This document shows positions 17,013 through 32,038 of a stretch of DNA of 64,000 nt, in pieces (within the stretch, counting starts at the first letter, position 1; every line of letters starts with the position of its first letter). The DNA lies in assembly GCA_937951875.1 (NCBI GenBank), contig CALGAN010000002.1:72647-136646 (forward strand). The letters run 5' to 3'. The stretch is from an uncultured Alkalilimnicola sp. GTDB taxonomy: Bacteria; Pseudomonadota; Gammaproteobacteria; Nitrococcales; AK92. Position numbers and translations under genes: made by a program. The notes under the pieces were generated by a model, which did not search any database, had not been told where the DNA came from, and saw only the letters and a list, made by a program, of their open reading frames with translations.

Positions 17013-17522
17013 GTGAAACGGTCTGCCCTAGCCGCAGCCTTATTGCTTCTTCCTACGATCGCCGCCGCGGATCTCACCAAGGGGCAGCGGGAGCTCGCGC
17101 TGTCGGGGTCTGGCAGTAACACGCGGGAATTCAATGCCGGTGCGGTGTCCGCCACGGGCGACTACGGTGTCTACGTCAACCCGCACCTGGAAGTGGGCCT
17201 GCGGCAGACCTTCAGCTGGTCCAAGAGCGAGGACGGCGGCTCGACCTGGAGCGGAGCGACCCGCGTCTACACCGACTACCACTACGGCAGCGCCGAATGG
17301 CGCCCGTACATCGGCGCCAGCATCGGCATCAGCTACGGCGACGACAGCGACAGTACCTGGTTCGCCGGCCCGGAGATCGGCATCAAGTACTACGTGCAGC
17401 CGGCGGCGTTCCTGTTCGCCCAGATGGAGTATCAGATCTTCTTCGGCGGGACTTCCGAGGTGCTCAGCCGCGCCGACGAGGGTGCTTTCTATTACAGCTT
17501 CGGCGCTGGCTACAACTTCTAG
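17013..17522 (+). CDS. Secreted beta-barrel-like hypothetical protein
   Basis: A 169-residue protein with a signal peptide (VKRSALAAALLLLPTIAAA, cut expected at AAA-D) and a mature part made of aromatic, alternating strands (VYVNPHLEVGLRQTFSW, YIGASIGISYGDD, FAGPEIGIKYYVQP) ending FGAGYNF with terminal Phe, as in small outer-membrane barrels. No named family is certain. GTG at 17013 is chosen because an AAGGGGAA ribosome site sits 8 bases before it and the signal peptide then begins at residue 1; a longer in-frame extension to 16845 has no such support. Confidence 0.6.
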   Translation: MKRSALAAALLLLPTIAAADLTKGQRELALSGSGSNTREFNAGAVSATGDYGVYVNPHLEVGLRQTFSWSKSEDGGSTWSGATRVYTDYHYGSAEWRPYIGASIGISYGDDSDSTWFAGPEIGIKYYVQPAAFLFAQMEYQIFFGGTSEVLSRADEGAFYYSFGAGYNF

Positions 17523-17532
17523 ACCCGCTGCC

Positions 17533-17559
17533 GCGCAACCCTGTCAGCCAGGGTTGCGC
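17533..17559. terminator. Perfect 11-bp hairpin between convergent barrel gene and aroE
   Basis: GCGCAACCCTG (17533-17543) pairs with CAGGGTTGCGC (17549-17559) over a 5-base loop. The right arm and loop lie over the aroE stop codon and last codons. There is no T-run on either strand, so it may slow or pause polymerase rather than be a classical terminator. Confidence 0.55.
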
Positions 17560-18359
17560 AGCGCGGCGATGACCGGCGCGGTGTCCGGGCGGACGCCGCG
17601 CCAGATGAAGAACGCCTCGGCGGCCTGTTCCACCAGCATTCCCAGCCCGTCCGCGCTCAGCGCGGCGCCGTGCTCCTGCGCCCAGCGCAGGAACGGCGTC
17701 GGCCGGTCGCCGTAGACCATGTCGTAGCAGGCGGCGTCGGCGGCGATCGCCGCCGGCAGGGGCGGTACCTCGCCGCTCAGACCGGCGGAAGTGCCGTTGA
17801 CGATCACGTCGAAACGTTCGCCGCCGAGCGCGTCGAAGCCGATGCCCCGCAGCGGCGCCGAACCGGCGAACAGCTGCGCCAGTTCCTCGGCCTTGGCCGG
17901 GGTGCGGTTGGCGATGACGATGCGCTCGGGCTGCTCGGCCAGCAGGGCTGGGATCACGCCACGTACCGCGCCGCCCGCGCCCAGCACCAGGATGCTGCGC
18001 CCTTGCAGCGGCACACCGAGATTGTCGCGCAGATCGCGCACCAGGCCGACGCCGTCGGTGTTGTCGCCGAAGCGGTTGCCGTCGGGGCGGAACACGATGG
18101 TGTTGACCGCCCCGGCCTGCTGCGCCCGCTCGCTGCGGCTGTCCATCGCCGCCCAGGCTTCCTGCTTGAACGGCACGGTGACGTTCAGCCCCTTGCCGCC
18201 GCTGCGCTGGAACTGGTCGAGCGCGGCGGCGAAGCCGTCCAGCGGCACCAGCAGCTTCTCATAGCTAAGCTGCTGGCCGGTCTGTTGGGCGAACAGCCCG
18301 TGAATGAGTGGCGATTTGCTGTGGGCGATGGGGTTGCCCATCACGGCGTAGCGGTCCAT
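17544..18359 (-). CDS. aroE: Shikimate dehydrogenase (NADP+)
   Basis: A 271-residue enzyme that reduces 3-dehydroshikimate to shikimate with NADPH. Substrate-binding motifs are present: AHSKSPLIHGLFA near residue 13, LNVTVPFKQEA with the catalytic Lys, and NTDGVGLVRDL. The NADP fold is VLGAGGAVRGVIPALL with the NRT basic patch (IVIANRTPAKAEEL). The protein ends in the usual GLGMLVEQAAEAFFIWRG helix. ATG at 18359 starts 8 bases after the pit stop codon, so it is the last gene of a leftward hemB-DUF47-pit-aroE run. Confidence 0.96.
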   Translation of the reverse strand: MDRYAVMGNPIAHSKSPLIHGLFAQQTGQQLSYEKLLVPLDGFAAALDQFQRSGGKGLNVTVPFKQEAWAAMDSRSERAQQAGAVNTIVFRPDGNRFGDNTDGVGLVRDLRDNLGVPLQGRSILVLGAGGAVRGVIPALLAEQPERIVIANRTPAKAEELAQLFAGSAPLRGIGFDALGGERFDVIVNGTSAGLSGEVPPLPAAIAADAACYDMVYGDRPTPFLRWAQEHGAALSADGLGMLVEQAAEAFFIWRGVRPDTAPVIAALRNPG

Positions 18360-18367
18360 GACGCGCC

Positions 18368-19621
18368 TCAGCTCAGAATCTCGCGCAGCAGCCAGAAGAA
18401 CACCACCGCCAGCAGGCCGCCCGCGGGCAGGGTGACGGCCCAGGACATGAAGATGGTGCGGATCACACTCAGGTTGAGCGCCGCGATACCGCGCGCCAGA
18501 CCGATGCCGAGCACTGCGCCGACCAAGGAGTGGGTGGTGGAGATCGGCAGTCCCAGGCCGGAGGCGAACACCACAGTGCTGGCGGCGGACAGCTCGCAGG
18601 CGAAGCCGCGGCTGGGCGTGAGCTGGGTGATTTCCTTGCCGACCGTGGCGATCACCCGCTTGCCGAGCATCAGCAGGCCTGCGACGATGCCGCAGCCGCC
18701 GAGCAGCAGGATCCAGGAGGAGATTCCCGCGTTCTGGCTGACCTCGCCGCCGGACTGCACCACGCTGATCACCGCCGCCATCGGGCCGACCGCGTTGGCG
18801 ACGTCGTTCGAGCCGTGGGCGAAGGCCATGGAGCAGGCGGTGACCAGCATCAACACGCCGAACACGCGCTCGACGTTGGCGTAGTGGAACTCCCGGTCGG
18901 CGTTCTCGTCGTAGGGAATGCGGTTGATGAACAGTCTGCCGGCTACCGCCATGCCCAGCCCGATCAGGAACGACAGGCCGTAGGCCTGGCTCGTGCTCAG
19001 ATCCAGGCCGACGTGCTGCAGCCCTTTCAGCAGGGTCATCAGCGACATCACGAAGCCGGTCAGGAAGATGTACACCGGCACGAAACGACGGGCGTTCTTG
19101 AACGGATCCGGCCGGTCGAGGATCAGGCTCTGCACGGTGCGGAACAGTAGGTAGGCGACCACGCCGGAGATCAGCGGCGAGGCGACCCAGCTGACGGCGA
19201 TGACGCCGACCTGGTCCCATTGCACCGTGTCCCAGCCCAGGCCGACCACGGCGAAACCGACGATGGCGCCGACGATGGAATGGGTGGTGGAAACCGGCCA
19301 GCCCATGTAGGAGGCGATCAGCAGCCAGGTGCCGGCGGCCAGCAGCGAGGCCAGCATGCCGAACACCAGCAGTTCCGGCTGGCCGCTGAGCAGCTGGACC
19401 TCGATGATGCCGCTGCGGATGGTGGCGGTGACTTCGCCGCCGGCCAGTACCGCGCCGGCGAACTCGAATACCGCGGCGATGATGACCGCCCGGCCGATGG
19501 TGAGCACCTTGGCGCCCACGGAGGTGGCCATGGCGTTGGCGACGTCGTTGGCGCCGATGCCCCAAGCCATGAACAGGCCGAAGATCGCCGCCAGGACGAG
19601 ATAAGTTGTACCGAATTCCAT
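18368..19621 (-). CDS. pit: PiT family inorganic phosphate transporter
   Basis: A 417-residue membrane protein with two PHO4 signature repeats: GANDVANAMATSVGAKVL near residue 24 and GSNDVANAVGPMAAV near residue 250. About ten hydrophobic helices are visible. It imports phosphate in symport with protons or sodium, probably as a metal-phosphate. The gene directly upstream encodes a DUF47 (PhoU-like) protein, the standard partner of this transporter type. The ATG at 19621 is preferred to a TTG one codon earlier. Confidence 0.95.
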   Translation of the reverse strand: MEFGTTYLVLAAIFGLFMAWGIGANDVANAMATSVGAKVLTIGRAVIIAAVFEFAGAVLAGGEVTATIRSGIIEVQLLSGQPELLVFGMLASLLAAGTWLLIASYMGWPVSTTHSIVGAIVGFAVVGLGWDTVQWDQVGVIAVSWVASPLISGVVAYLLFRTVQSLILDRPDPFKNARRFVPVYIFLTGFVMSLMTLLKGLQHVGLDLSTSQAYGLSFLIGLGMAVAGRLFINRIPYDENADREFHYANVERVFGVLMLVTACSMAFAHGSNDVANAVGPMAAVISVVQSGGEVSQNAGISSWILLLGGCGIVAGLLMLGKRVIATVGKEITQLTPSRGFACELSAASTVVFASGLGLPISTTHSLVGAVLGIGLARGIAALNLSVIRTIFMSWAVTLPAGGLLAVVFFWLLREILS

Positions 19622-19636
19622 CAAGTTCTCGCGTTT

Positions 19637-20311
19637 TTACTTCGCTAGCATGAGGGACAGGCGGCTGCCTACCCGCTGCGAGTGGTCGGCCAGATCCCCG
19701 GTCCACTCGATGACCTTGTAGAGGAAGATCGCATCCACCGGCGGCAGCTGGGACTCGAGGCTATACAGGATGCGACGCAGTTCGATCTGCATGCGGTCGG
19801 TTTCTTTCTCGATGGCGTCGATCTGGTGGATCATTTCCATGACGTGTCCGACCTCGGCGGGGCTGAAGCCCGTCTCCACCAGCTCGTCCAGGTGCTTGAC
19901 GGTCTTCAGGGTCTGCGCGGCGCTGTCGATGCAGCGGCGCAGGTAGGCGCGGAACGGCGCCTGCAGCGGCTCGGGAATCACCATCTGCCGGCCAAGGATC
20001 AGGCCGGCGATGTCCTTGGCCTTGTTGGCTACCTTGTCCTGCATCCGCAGCTGCTCGAGCAGATCCCGCCGGTCCACGGGCATGAACAAGGTGTTGGGCA
20101 GGCGCAGTCGCAGCTCCTTCTTGATGCCGTCGGCTTCGTCCTCCAGTTGCGCGACCCGCTCCTGGGCGCGCGCCACCGCTTCGTAGTCCTTGGCGAACAC
20201 GGCCTCGAACAGCGGTATCAGCTCACTCGCGCACTGCAGCGCTTTTTCCATGTGCCGTTGCAGCGGGCGAACCGGGGAGTTGCCGAAGATCGTCGAGAAG
20301 TAGCTCTTCAT
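19637..20311 (-). CDS. DUF47 / TIGR00153 PhoU-like protein
   Basis: A 224-residue, nearly all-helical protein of the DUF47 (TIGR00153) family, distantly PhoU-like. It starts MKSYFSTIFGNSPVRPLQRHM and contains acidic helices such as RVAQLEDEADGIKKELR, in which Glu/Asp residues are proposed in the family to bind metals. These proteins accompany Pit transporters and are thought to regulate them. It lies 17 bases after hemB and 15 before pit. Confidence 0.92.
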   Translation of the reverse strand: MKSYFSTIFGNSPVRPLQRHMEKALQCASELIPLFEAVFAKDYEAVARAQERVAQLEDEADGIKKELRLRLPNTLFMPVDRRDLLEQLRMQDKVANKAKDIAGLILGRQMVIPEPLQAPFRAYLRRCIDSAAQTLKTVKHLDELVETGFSPAEVGHVMEMIHQIDAIEKETDRMQIELRRILYSLESQLPPVDAIFLYKVIEWTGDLADHSQRVGSRLSLMLAK

Positions 20312-20328
20312 GACGCCATCCTTGTCAG

Positions 20329-21336
<1,008 letters not shown>

Positions 21337-21422
21337 GGGCGGGCTCCTGTGCAGTCATGGACTTGAGTGGCGCGCATTATGCCTTGCTTATAACGGTACG
21401 CGCATCAATCAATTGCTAGAAA

Positions 21423-21439
21423 TGCTCAAGAATTGAGCA
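21423..21439 (-). terminator. Weak hairpin at the end of the Nudix gene
   Basis: TGCTCAA (21423-21429) pairs with TTGAGCA (21433-21439) over a 3-base loop and is followed on the minus strand by TTTCT. It overlaps the last codons of the Nudix gene and would end the gltBD-hemE-nudix transcript before the hemB promoter. Confidence 0.45.
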
Positions 21440-21845
21440 AAATCCGTCGACTCCACGCGAGGACGCGCCGCACCCGCGGCGTGGCCAGACGATAGGCTTC
21501 CTCGAAGCGCATCCAGCGATATTCGTGGTGTTCGGGCCGGCCGAGTTCGGGGGAAATGCCCAGTACCACCGTGCTTTGGCGGGTTTCCGCCAGGTAGTAG
21601 CGGGCGACTTTGCCCTGGGCATAGGGGCCGGTTTCGTAGAAGTCGTAGCCCCAGCGGAAGTCGAGGTCGCGCAGCCCGGTTTCCTCCTCGACTTCTCGCA
21701 GCGCTGCCTGCAGCGGCGTTTCGCCGGCTTCGGTGTGGCCTTTGGGAAAGTCCCAGTACTGGTAGGCGCGGAGCATCAGGTAGAGCCAATCGCCGTCATC
21801 CCGGCGGACCGGGATGACGCCCGATGACAGCACCTTGGCCCGCAT
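21426..21845 (-). CDS. Nudix hydrolase
   Basis: A 139-residue pyrophosphohydrolase with a complete Nudix box, GHTEAGETPLQAALREVEEE plus TGL (GX5EX7REUXEEXGU), at about residues 36-58. The beginning (VIPVRRDDGDWLYLMLRAYQYWDFPKG) and the small size resemble the diadenosine-tetraphosphate hydrolase (AsNUDT2) branch; the exact substrate is uncertain. It starts only 4 bases after the hemE stop, so the two are co-transcribed. Confidence 0.88.
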   Translation of the reverse strand: MRAKVLSSGVIPVRRDDGDWLYLMLRAYQYWDFPKGHTEAGETPLQAALREVEEETGLRDLDFRWGYDFYETGPYAQGKVARYYLAETRQSTVVLGISPELGRPEHHEYRWMRFEEAYRLATPRVRRVLAWSRRILLNS

Positions 21846-21849
21846 GGCC

Positions 21850-22932
21850 TCAACCGGCGCCGGCGGCCTGGTCGTGGTAGCCGCGGCTCAGTTCGTGCAC
21901 CGCCTCCACCATGGCCTTGGCATGTTCCGGATCGACGTCGGGATGGATGCCGTGGCCGAGGTTGAACACATGGCCGCTACCGTGCCCGTAGGCGGCCAGG
22001 GTGCGCGCCACTTCCTCACGGATCACGGCCGGCGGCGCGTACAGCGTGGCCGGATCGAGGTTGCCCTGCAGCGCTACCTTGGCGCCGACCCGGGCGCGGG
22101 CTTCGCCGATATCCACGGTCCAGTCCAGACCCAGGCAATCGAAGCCGGCATCGGCCATGGCTTCCAGCCACAGGCCGCCGCCCTTGGTGAAGAAGATCAC
22201 CGGTATGCGCCGGCCTTCGTGTTCGCGCCGCAGACCTTCCAGCACGCGCCGGCCGTAGGCCAGCGAAAACTCTCCATAGGCCCGGGCGTTGAGCACGCCG
22301 CCCCAGGTGTCGAAGATCATCAGCGCCTGCGCGCCGGCCTCGACCTGGGCGTTCAGATAGTCGGTGACGGCGCGCGCCACCACGTCCAGCAGCCGGTGCA
22401 GCTGGTCGGGCTGCTCGTACATCAAGCCTTTGATGCGGCTGAAGTTTTTGCTCGACCCGCCTTCCACCATGTAGGTGGCCAGGGTCCAGGGGCTGCCGGA
22501 GAAGCCGATCAGCGGCACCTGGCCGCCGAGCTCGCGGCGGATCAGCCGCACGGCGTCCATGACGTAGCCCAGTTCCCGGTTGGGGTCGGGCACGCTCAGC
22601 GCGGCGATGTCGGCGGCGCTGCGCACCGGACGCTCGAAGCGCGGACCTTCGCCTTCCCCGAAGTACAGGCCCAGGCCCATGGCGTCGGGTACGGTGAGGA
22701 TGTCCGAGAACAGGATCGCCGCATCGAGCGGGAAGCGGCGCAGCGGCTGCAGCGTGACCTCGCAAGCCAGCTCCGGCGTGCGGCACAAGGTCATGAAGTC
22801 GCCGGCCTGGGCGCGCACCTGGCGGTATTCGGGGAGGTAACGGCCGGCCTGGCGCATCATCCACACCGGCGTGCAGTCCACCGGCTGACGTAGCAGGGCC
22901 TTGAGGAAACGGTCGTTTTTCAGCTCGGTCAT
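21850..22932 (-). CDS. hemE: Uroporphyrinogen decarboxylase
   Basis: A 360-residue enzyme that removes four carboxyl groups from uroporphyrinogen III. The N-terminal signature PVWMMRQAGRYLPEYR carries the substrate-binding Arg residues, and ILFSDILTVPDAMGLG and GFSGSPWTLATYMVEGG match the family. ATG at 22932 is used; the frame also allows a GTG two codons earlier. It lies 78 bases downstream of gltD, with a hairpin in the gap. Confidence 0.96.
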   Translation of the reverse strand: MTELKNDRFLKALLRQPVDCTPVWMMRQAGRYLPEYRQVRAQAGDFMTLCRTPELACEVTLQPLRRFPLDAAILFSDILTVPDAMGLGLYFGEGEGPRFERPVRSAADIAALSVPDPNRELGYVMDAVRLIRRELGGQVPLIGFSGSPWTLATYMVEGGSSKNFSRIKGLMYEQPDQLHRLLDVVARAVTDYLNAQVEAGAQALMIFDTWGGVLNARAYGEFSLAYGRRVLEGLRREHEGRRIPVIFFTKGGGLWLEAMADAGFDCLGLDWTVDIGEARARVGAKVALQGNLDPATLYAPPAVIREEVARTLAAYGHGSGHVFNLGHGIHPDVDPEHAKAMVEAVHELSRGYHDQAAGAG

Positions 22933-22976
22933 GACCACGCGCGGCAGACTATGGCAGGAGCCGAGAGTGTAGCACA

Positions 22977-22995
22977 GGCGGGCGCGAGGCCCGCC
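22977..22995 (-). terminator. GC hairpin between gltD and hemE
   Basis: GGCGGGC (22977-22983) pairs with GCCCGCC (22989-22995) over a 5-base loop. There is no T-run, so it could be an mRNA-stabilising or partial terminator structure after gltD. Confidence 0.4.
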
Positions 22996-23010
22996 CGTGA
23001 AGCCGCCGCT

Positions 23011-24414
23011 TCAGACGCCGAGGTAGCGGAGGATGACCTGCGCCGCCTGGCGGCCTTCCCACACGGCGGTGACCACCAGGTCGGAGCCGCGCACCATGTC
23101 GCCGCCGGAGAAGACCTTGGGGTTGGAGGTCTGGCCGGTGAAGCGCTGCTTGTCGACCACCACCCGGTCGCGGTCGTCGAGGCGGATGCCGAACTGCTCG
23201 AACCAGGGCGCGGGGCTCGGACGGAAGCCGAAAGCGATGATCACCGCGTCGGCCTCGACGATCTCCTCGCTGCCGGGCACCACTTCCGGCATGCGCCGGC
23301 CGCGCTGGTCGGGCGCGCCCAGCCGGGTGGTGACCATCTTCACGCCGGTGGCGGCGCTGTCGCCGACGATCTCGATCGGCTGGCGGTTCCAGAGGAACTG
23401 CACACCCTCTTCCTTGGCGTTGTACACCTCGCGGCGCGAGCCCGGCATGTTGGCCTCGTCGCGGCGGTAGGCGCAGACCACGCTGCTGGCGCCCTGGCGA
23501 ATGGCGGTGCGCACGCAGTCCATGGCGGTGTCGCCGCCGCCCAGCACCACCACCCGCTTGCCTTTCATGTCCAGGAACTCCTCGGGGTTCTTCTGGTAGC
23601 CGAGCAGGCGGTTGATGTTGGAGATCAGATACGGCAGCGCCTCGTATACGCCAGCCTTGTCCTCGCCGGGGAAGCCGCCCTTCATGTAGGTGTAGGCGCC
23701 CATGCCGAGGAAGACGGCGTCGTACTCATCCAGCAGGGTCTGGAAGGGGATGTCCCTGCCGATCTCGGTGTTGAGCCGGAACTCCACGCCCATGCCCTCC
23801 ATGAGCATGCGGCGGGTGCGAATCACGCTCTTCTCGAGCTTGAACGGCGGGATACCGAAGGTCAGCAGGCCGCCGATCTCCGGGTATTTGTCGTACACCA
23901 CCGGGTGCACGCCGTTGCGCACCAGGATGTCGGCGCAGCCCAGGCCGGCCGGACCGGCGCCGACGATGGCGACCCGCTTGCCGGTGGGCACGACGCCGGA
24001 CATGTCCGGACGCCAGCCGCGCTTGACCGCTTCGTCGGTGATGTAGCGCTCGACCGAGCCGATGGTGATGGCGCCGAAGCCGTCATTGAGCGTGCAGGCG
24101 CCCTCGCACAGCCGATCCTGCGGGCACACCCGGCCGCAGACCTCGGGCAGGGAGTTGGTGCGATGGGACAGCTCGGCGGCTTCGAACAGTCGCCCTTCCG
24201 CCACCAGCTTGAGCCAGTTGGGGATGAAGTTGTGGACCGGGCACTTCCACTCGCAGTACGGGTTGCCGCAGCTCAGGCAGCGGCCGGCCTGGGTGGCGGC
24301 CTGCTCGGCGCTGAAACTGCCGTAGATCTCGGCGAACTTCTGCACACGGGTGTTCGCGGGCTCCTTGTCCGGGTCCTGACGAGGAACCTCGAGAAACTGG
24401 AAGACGTTGGCCAT
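23011..24414 (-). CDS. gltD: Glutamate synthase (NADPH) small subunit
   Basis: A 467-residue flavoprotein that passes electrons from NADPH to the large subunit GltB. The N-terminal part has the cysteine set for two 4Fe-4S clusters (RCLSCGNPYCEWKCP and EVCGRVCPQDRLCEGAC). Two dinucleotide folds follow: VAIVGAGPAGLGCAD for FAD and VVVLGGGDTAMDCVRTA for NADPH. ATG at 24414 gives the usual N-terminus MANVFQFLEVPRQDP; a longer frame reaching 24471 is not supported. It follows gltB by 78 bases. Confidence 0.96.
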   Translation of the reverse strand: MANVFQFLEVPRQDPDKEPANTRVQKFAEIYGSFSAEQAATQAGRCLSCGNPYCEWKCPVHNFIPNWLKLVAEGRLFEAAELSHRTNSLPEVCGRVCPQDRLCEGACTLNDGFGAITIGSVERYITDEAVKRGWRPDMSGVVPTGKRVAIVGAGPAGLGCADILVRNGVHPVVYDKYPEIGGLLTFGIPPFKLEKSVIRTRRMLMEGMGVEFRLNTEIGRDIPFQTLLDEYDAVFLGMGAYTYMKGGFPGEDKAGVYEALPYLISNINRLLGYQKNPEEFLDMKGKRVVVLGGGDTAMDCVRTAIRQGASSVVCAYRRDEANMPGSRREVYNAKEEGVQFLWNRQPIEIVGDSAATGVKMVTTRLGAPDQRGRRMPEVVPGSEEIVEADAVIIAFGFRPSPAPWFEQFGIRLDDRDRVVVDKQRFTGQTSNPKVFSGGDMVRGSDLVVTAVWEGRQAAQVILRYLGV

Positions 24415-24492
24415 AACGGGTTCTACTTTGCTCTGTGTTCCGTTGCGGGGACGGCGCCCTGTTCTCGCCATGACACCGTCCCCCCGTCGTCG

Positions 24493-28968
<4,476 letters not shown>

Positions 28969-29075
28969 GTAAATAGCCTCTGTTGCAACGAAAAATCGTT
29001 TCTCGGGGAGGCTTGGCGAGCGGGCCAGACGGGTGGATGAGGTGGGGGCCTCAACGATCGTCGGCCACGCGCTCA

Positions 29076-29102
29076 CCTCCCACCTCGGGAAAAAAAGGGA
29101 GG
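29076..29102 (-). other. Leader hairpin at the predicted start of the gltB transcript
   Basis: CCTCCC (29076-29081) pairs with GGGAGG (29097-29102) with a 15-base loop containing seven A on the plus strand. On the minus strand it would form the very 5' end of the gltB mRNA predicted from the promoter at 29105-29133. The leader is about 130 bases long. Confidence 0.4.
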
Positions 29103-29104
29103 CT

Positions 29105-29133
29105 ATTTTATCGTTCTACGCCGCCGCTGCCAA
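29105..29133 (-). promoter_or_regulatory. Sigma-70 promoter of gltB
   Basis: On the minus strand TTGGCA (29133-29128), a 17-base spacer and TAAAAT (29110-29105). Both hexamers match the consensus at 5 of 6 positions. This is one of the best promoter matches in the window and lies between dgt and gltB. Confidence 0.6.
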
Positions 29134-29151
29134 GTTTTTTCGGGCGGCCGC

Positions 29152-30321
29152 TCAGGGCAGCTGCTGCGGATCGAACAAGCGGCCATACTCGGCGATGGCG
29201 AAACGGTCGGTCATGCCGGCGATGTAGTCGGCGACCGCCCGCGCCCGCCCGCTCAGGCCGTGCGTCTCCTCCATGGCCGTGGCGCGCGCCTGCTGCTGCG
29301 GGGGCAGCAGCGCCGGATCGTCGAAGAAGGCCTCGAATAGCGCGCGGATCACGCGCTTGGACTTGGCCGCCATGCGGTAGACCCGGTGGTGGCGGTAGAG
29401 GTTCTTGAACAGGAAGCCCTTGAGGTGGCGCAGGTCGCGGCGCACCGGCTCGCTGAAGCGGATCAGCGGCTCGCTCAGGGCGCGCACCTCGTCCGGGTCG
29501 GCCACGCCACTCTCCTCGATGGCGGCGCGGCTGCTCTCGATCAGATCGGCGACCAGCTGTTCGATCAGATGGCGGACCACCTGATAGATGACCTGGCGCT
29601 GTGGCAGGCGCGGGTGTTCTTGGCGAACCTGGCGCAGCAGCGGACCGACCAGCGGCACTTCCTCCAGTTGCTCGATGGTCAGCAGGCCGGCGCGCAGGCC
29701 GTCGTCGATGTCATGGCTGTTGTAGGCCACCTCGTCGGCGAGATTGGCCAGCTGCGCTTCCAGGCTGGGCTGGCGGCGCTCCAGGAAGCGCTGGCCGAGC
29801 TCGCCCAGCTCGGCGGCCTTGGTGCGGCTGCAGTGCTTGAGGATGCCCTCGCGGGTGTCGAAGGTGAGGTTGAGGCCGGGGAACTCGGCGTAGCGTTCCT
29901 CCAGTTCGTCCACCACCCGGATCGATTGCAGGTTGTGCTCGAAGCCGCCGTAGGGCGCCATGCACTGATTGAGAGCGTCCTGCCCGGCGTGGCCGAACGG
30001 CGTGTGGCCAAGGTCGTGGGCGAGGGCGATGGCCTCGACCAAGTCTTCGTTCAGTCCCAGCAGGCGGGCGACGGTGCGGGCGATCTGCGCCACCTCCAGC
30101 GAGTGAGTCAGGCGGGTGCGGAACCAGTCGCCTTCGTGGTTCACGAACACCTGGGTCTTGTACTCCAGGCGGCGGAACGCGGCCGAGTGGATGATGCGGT
30201 CGCGGTCGCGCTGGAACTCGCTGCGAAAGCGCGGCGCCGGTTCCGGATAGCGCCGGCGTGCGCGGGCGGGATCGGCGGCGTAGGGCGCGCGCAGGATCTG
30301 GGTGGCTGCTACCACGGACAC
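29152..30321 (-). CDS. dgt: Deoxyguanosinetriphosphate triphosphohydrolase-like protein
   Basis: A 389-residue HD-domain enzyme that splits dNTPs, mainly dGTP, into nucleoside and triphosphate. Motifs seen are FRRLEYKTQVFVNHEGDWFR, THSLEVAQIARTVAR and AHDLGHTPFGHAGQ, which supply the H...HD...D metal ligands. Its length fits the shorter dGTPase-like type rather than E. coli Dgt (505 aa). GTG at 30321 is supported by AGGAGG 7 bases upstream. It follows aroB by 11 bases, in the position where damX is found in enterobacteria. Confidence 0.92.
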   Translation of the reverse strand: MSVVAATQILRAPYAADPARARRRYPEPAPRFRSEFQRDRDRIIHSAAFRRLEYKTQVFVNHEGDWFRTRLTHSLEVAQIARTVARLLGLNEDLVEAIALAHDLGHTPFGHAGQDALNQCMAPYGGFEHNLQSIRVVDELEERYAEFPGLNLTFDTREGILKHCSRTKAAELGELGQRFLERRQPSLEAQLANLADEVAYNSHDIDDGLRAGLLTIEQLEEVPLVGPLLRQVRQEHPRLPQRQVIYQVVRHLIEQLVADLIESSRAAIEESGVADPDEVRALSEPLIRFSEPVRRDLRHLKGFLFKNLYRHHRVYRMAAKSKRVIRALFEAFFDDPALLPPQQQARATAMEETHGLSGRARAVADYIAGMTDRFAIAEYGRLFDPQQLP

Positions 30322-30332
30322 CGCCGGTCCTC

Positions 30333-31415
<1,083 letters not shown>

Positions 31416-31418
31416 GGG

Positions 31419-31976
31419 CTAACCGTTACCGTGGTCGGGCCGACCATTCTCGCCAGTCGCGGCGATCGATTCCAGTTGCCGCAGGATTTCGCGCACCACC
31501 CGCTGGGGGTTGCCGCGGTCGGTGTTGACGGTGATATGCGCCAGTTGCCGGTACAGCGGCTCGCGGATGCGCATCAGCTCGGTGAGCTTCGCCTTCGGGT
31601 CGGCGGTCTGCAGCAGCGGGCGGTTGCGGTCGTGGCGGGTGCGCTGCAGCTGCTGCTCGACCGAGGCGCACAAATACACCACGATGCCGCGGCTGCGCAG
31701 GAACTCGCGGTTGTCCGGCGTGGTGACCGCGCCGCCGCCGGTCGCCAGGACGATGCCGTCCTCCTGGGTCAGCTCGTCGATCACGTCGCGCTCGCGACGG
31801 CGGAAGCCGGCCTCGCCCTCCAGCTCGAAGATCAGCGGAATGCTGGCGCCGGTGCGTTCCTCGATGACCCGGTCGCTGTCGACGAAACGAAGCCCGAGCG
31901 CGTTGGCCAGGCGCCGGCCAGTGGTGGTCTTGCCGGCACCCATGGGGCCGATCAGAAAAATACGTCGTTCGCTCAC
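31419..31976 (-). CDS. aroK: Shikimate kinase
   Basis: A 185-residue P-loop kinase that phosphorylates shikimate at the 3-hydroxyl. Walker A is GPMGAGKTTTG near residue 9; the substrate-binding FVDSDRVIEERTG, GEAGFRRRE and ATGGGAV motifs are all present. GTG at 31976 is preferred: an upstream TTG at 31991 would lie inside the T-run of the terminator that ends pilQ. Only 13 bases separate that T-run from the GTG and no good Shine-Dalgarno site is visible. It heads aroK-aroB-dgt. Confidence 0.94.
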   Translation of the reverse strand: MSERRIFLIGPMGAGKTTTGRRLANALGLRFVDSDRVIEERTGASIPLIFELEGEAGFRRRERDVIDELTQEDGIVLATGGGAVTTPDNREFLRSRGIVVYLCASVEQQLQRTRHDRNRPLLQTADPKAKLTELMRIREPLYRQLAHITVNTDRGNPQRVVREILRQLESIAATGENGRPDHGNG

Positions 31977-31987
31977 CTGTCGCGTAC

Positions 31988-32017
31988 CCAAAAAGAAAGG
32001 GCCCGAGGCCCTTTCTT
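31988..32017 (-). terminator. Intrinsic terminator between pilQ and aroK
   Basis: AAGAAAGGGCC (31993-32003) pairs perfectly with GGCCCTTTCTT (32007-32017) over a 3-base loop; on the minus strand it continues into TTTTTGGG. It sits 21 bases after the pilQ stop and ends just before the aroK start codon, leaving no room for a promoter in between. Confidence 0.85.
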
Positions 32018-32038
32018 GAATGAAGCGGCGAACCTAGT

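Noticed and set aside
29158..29175. A GCGGCCGC palindrome near the end of dgt as a terminator
   Set aside because: It is short and self-palindromic, without a proper loop; the A-run nearby is not positioned as a terminator tail.
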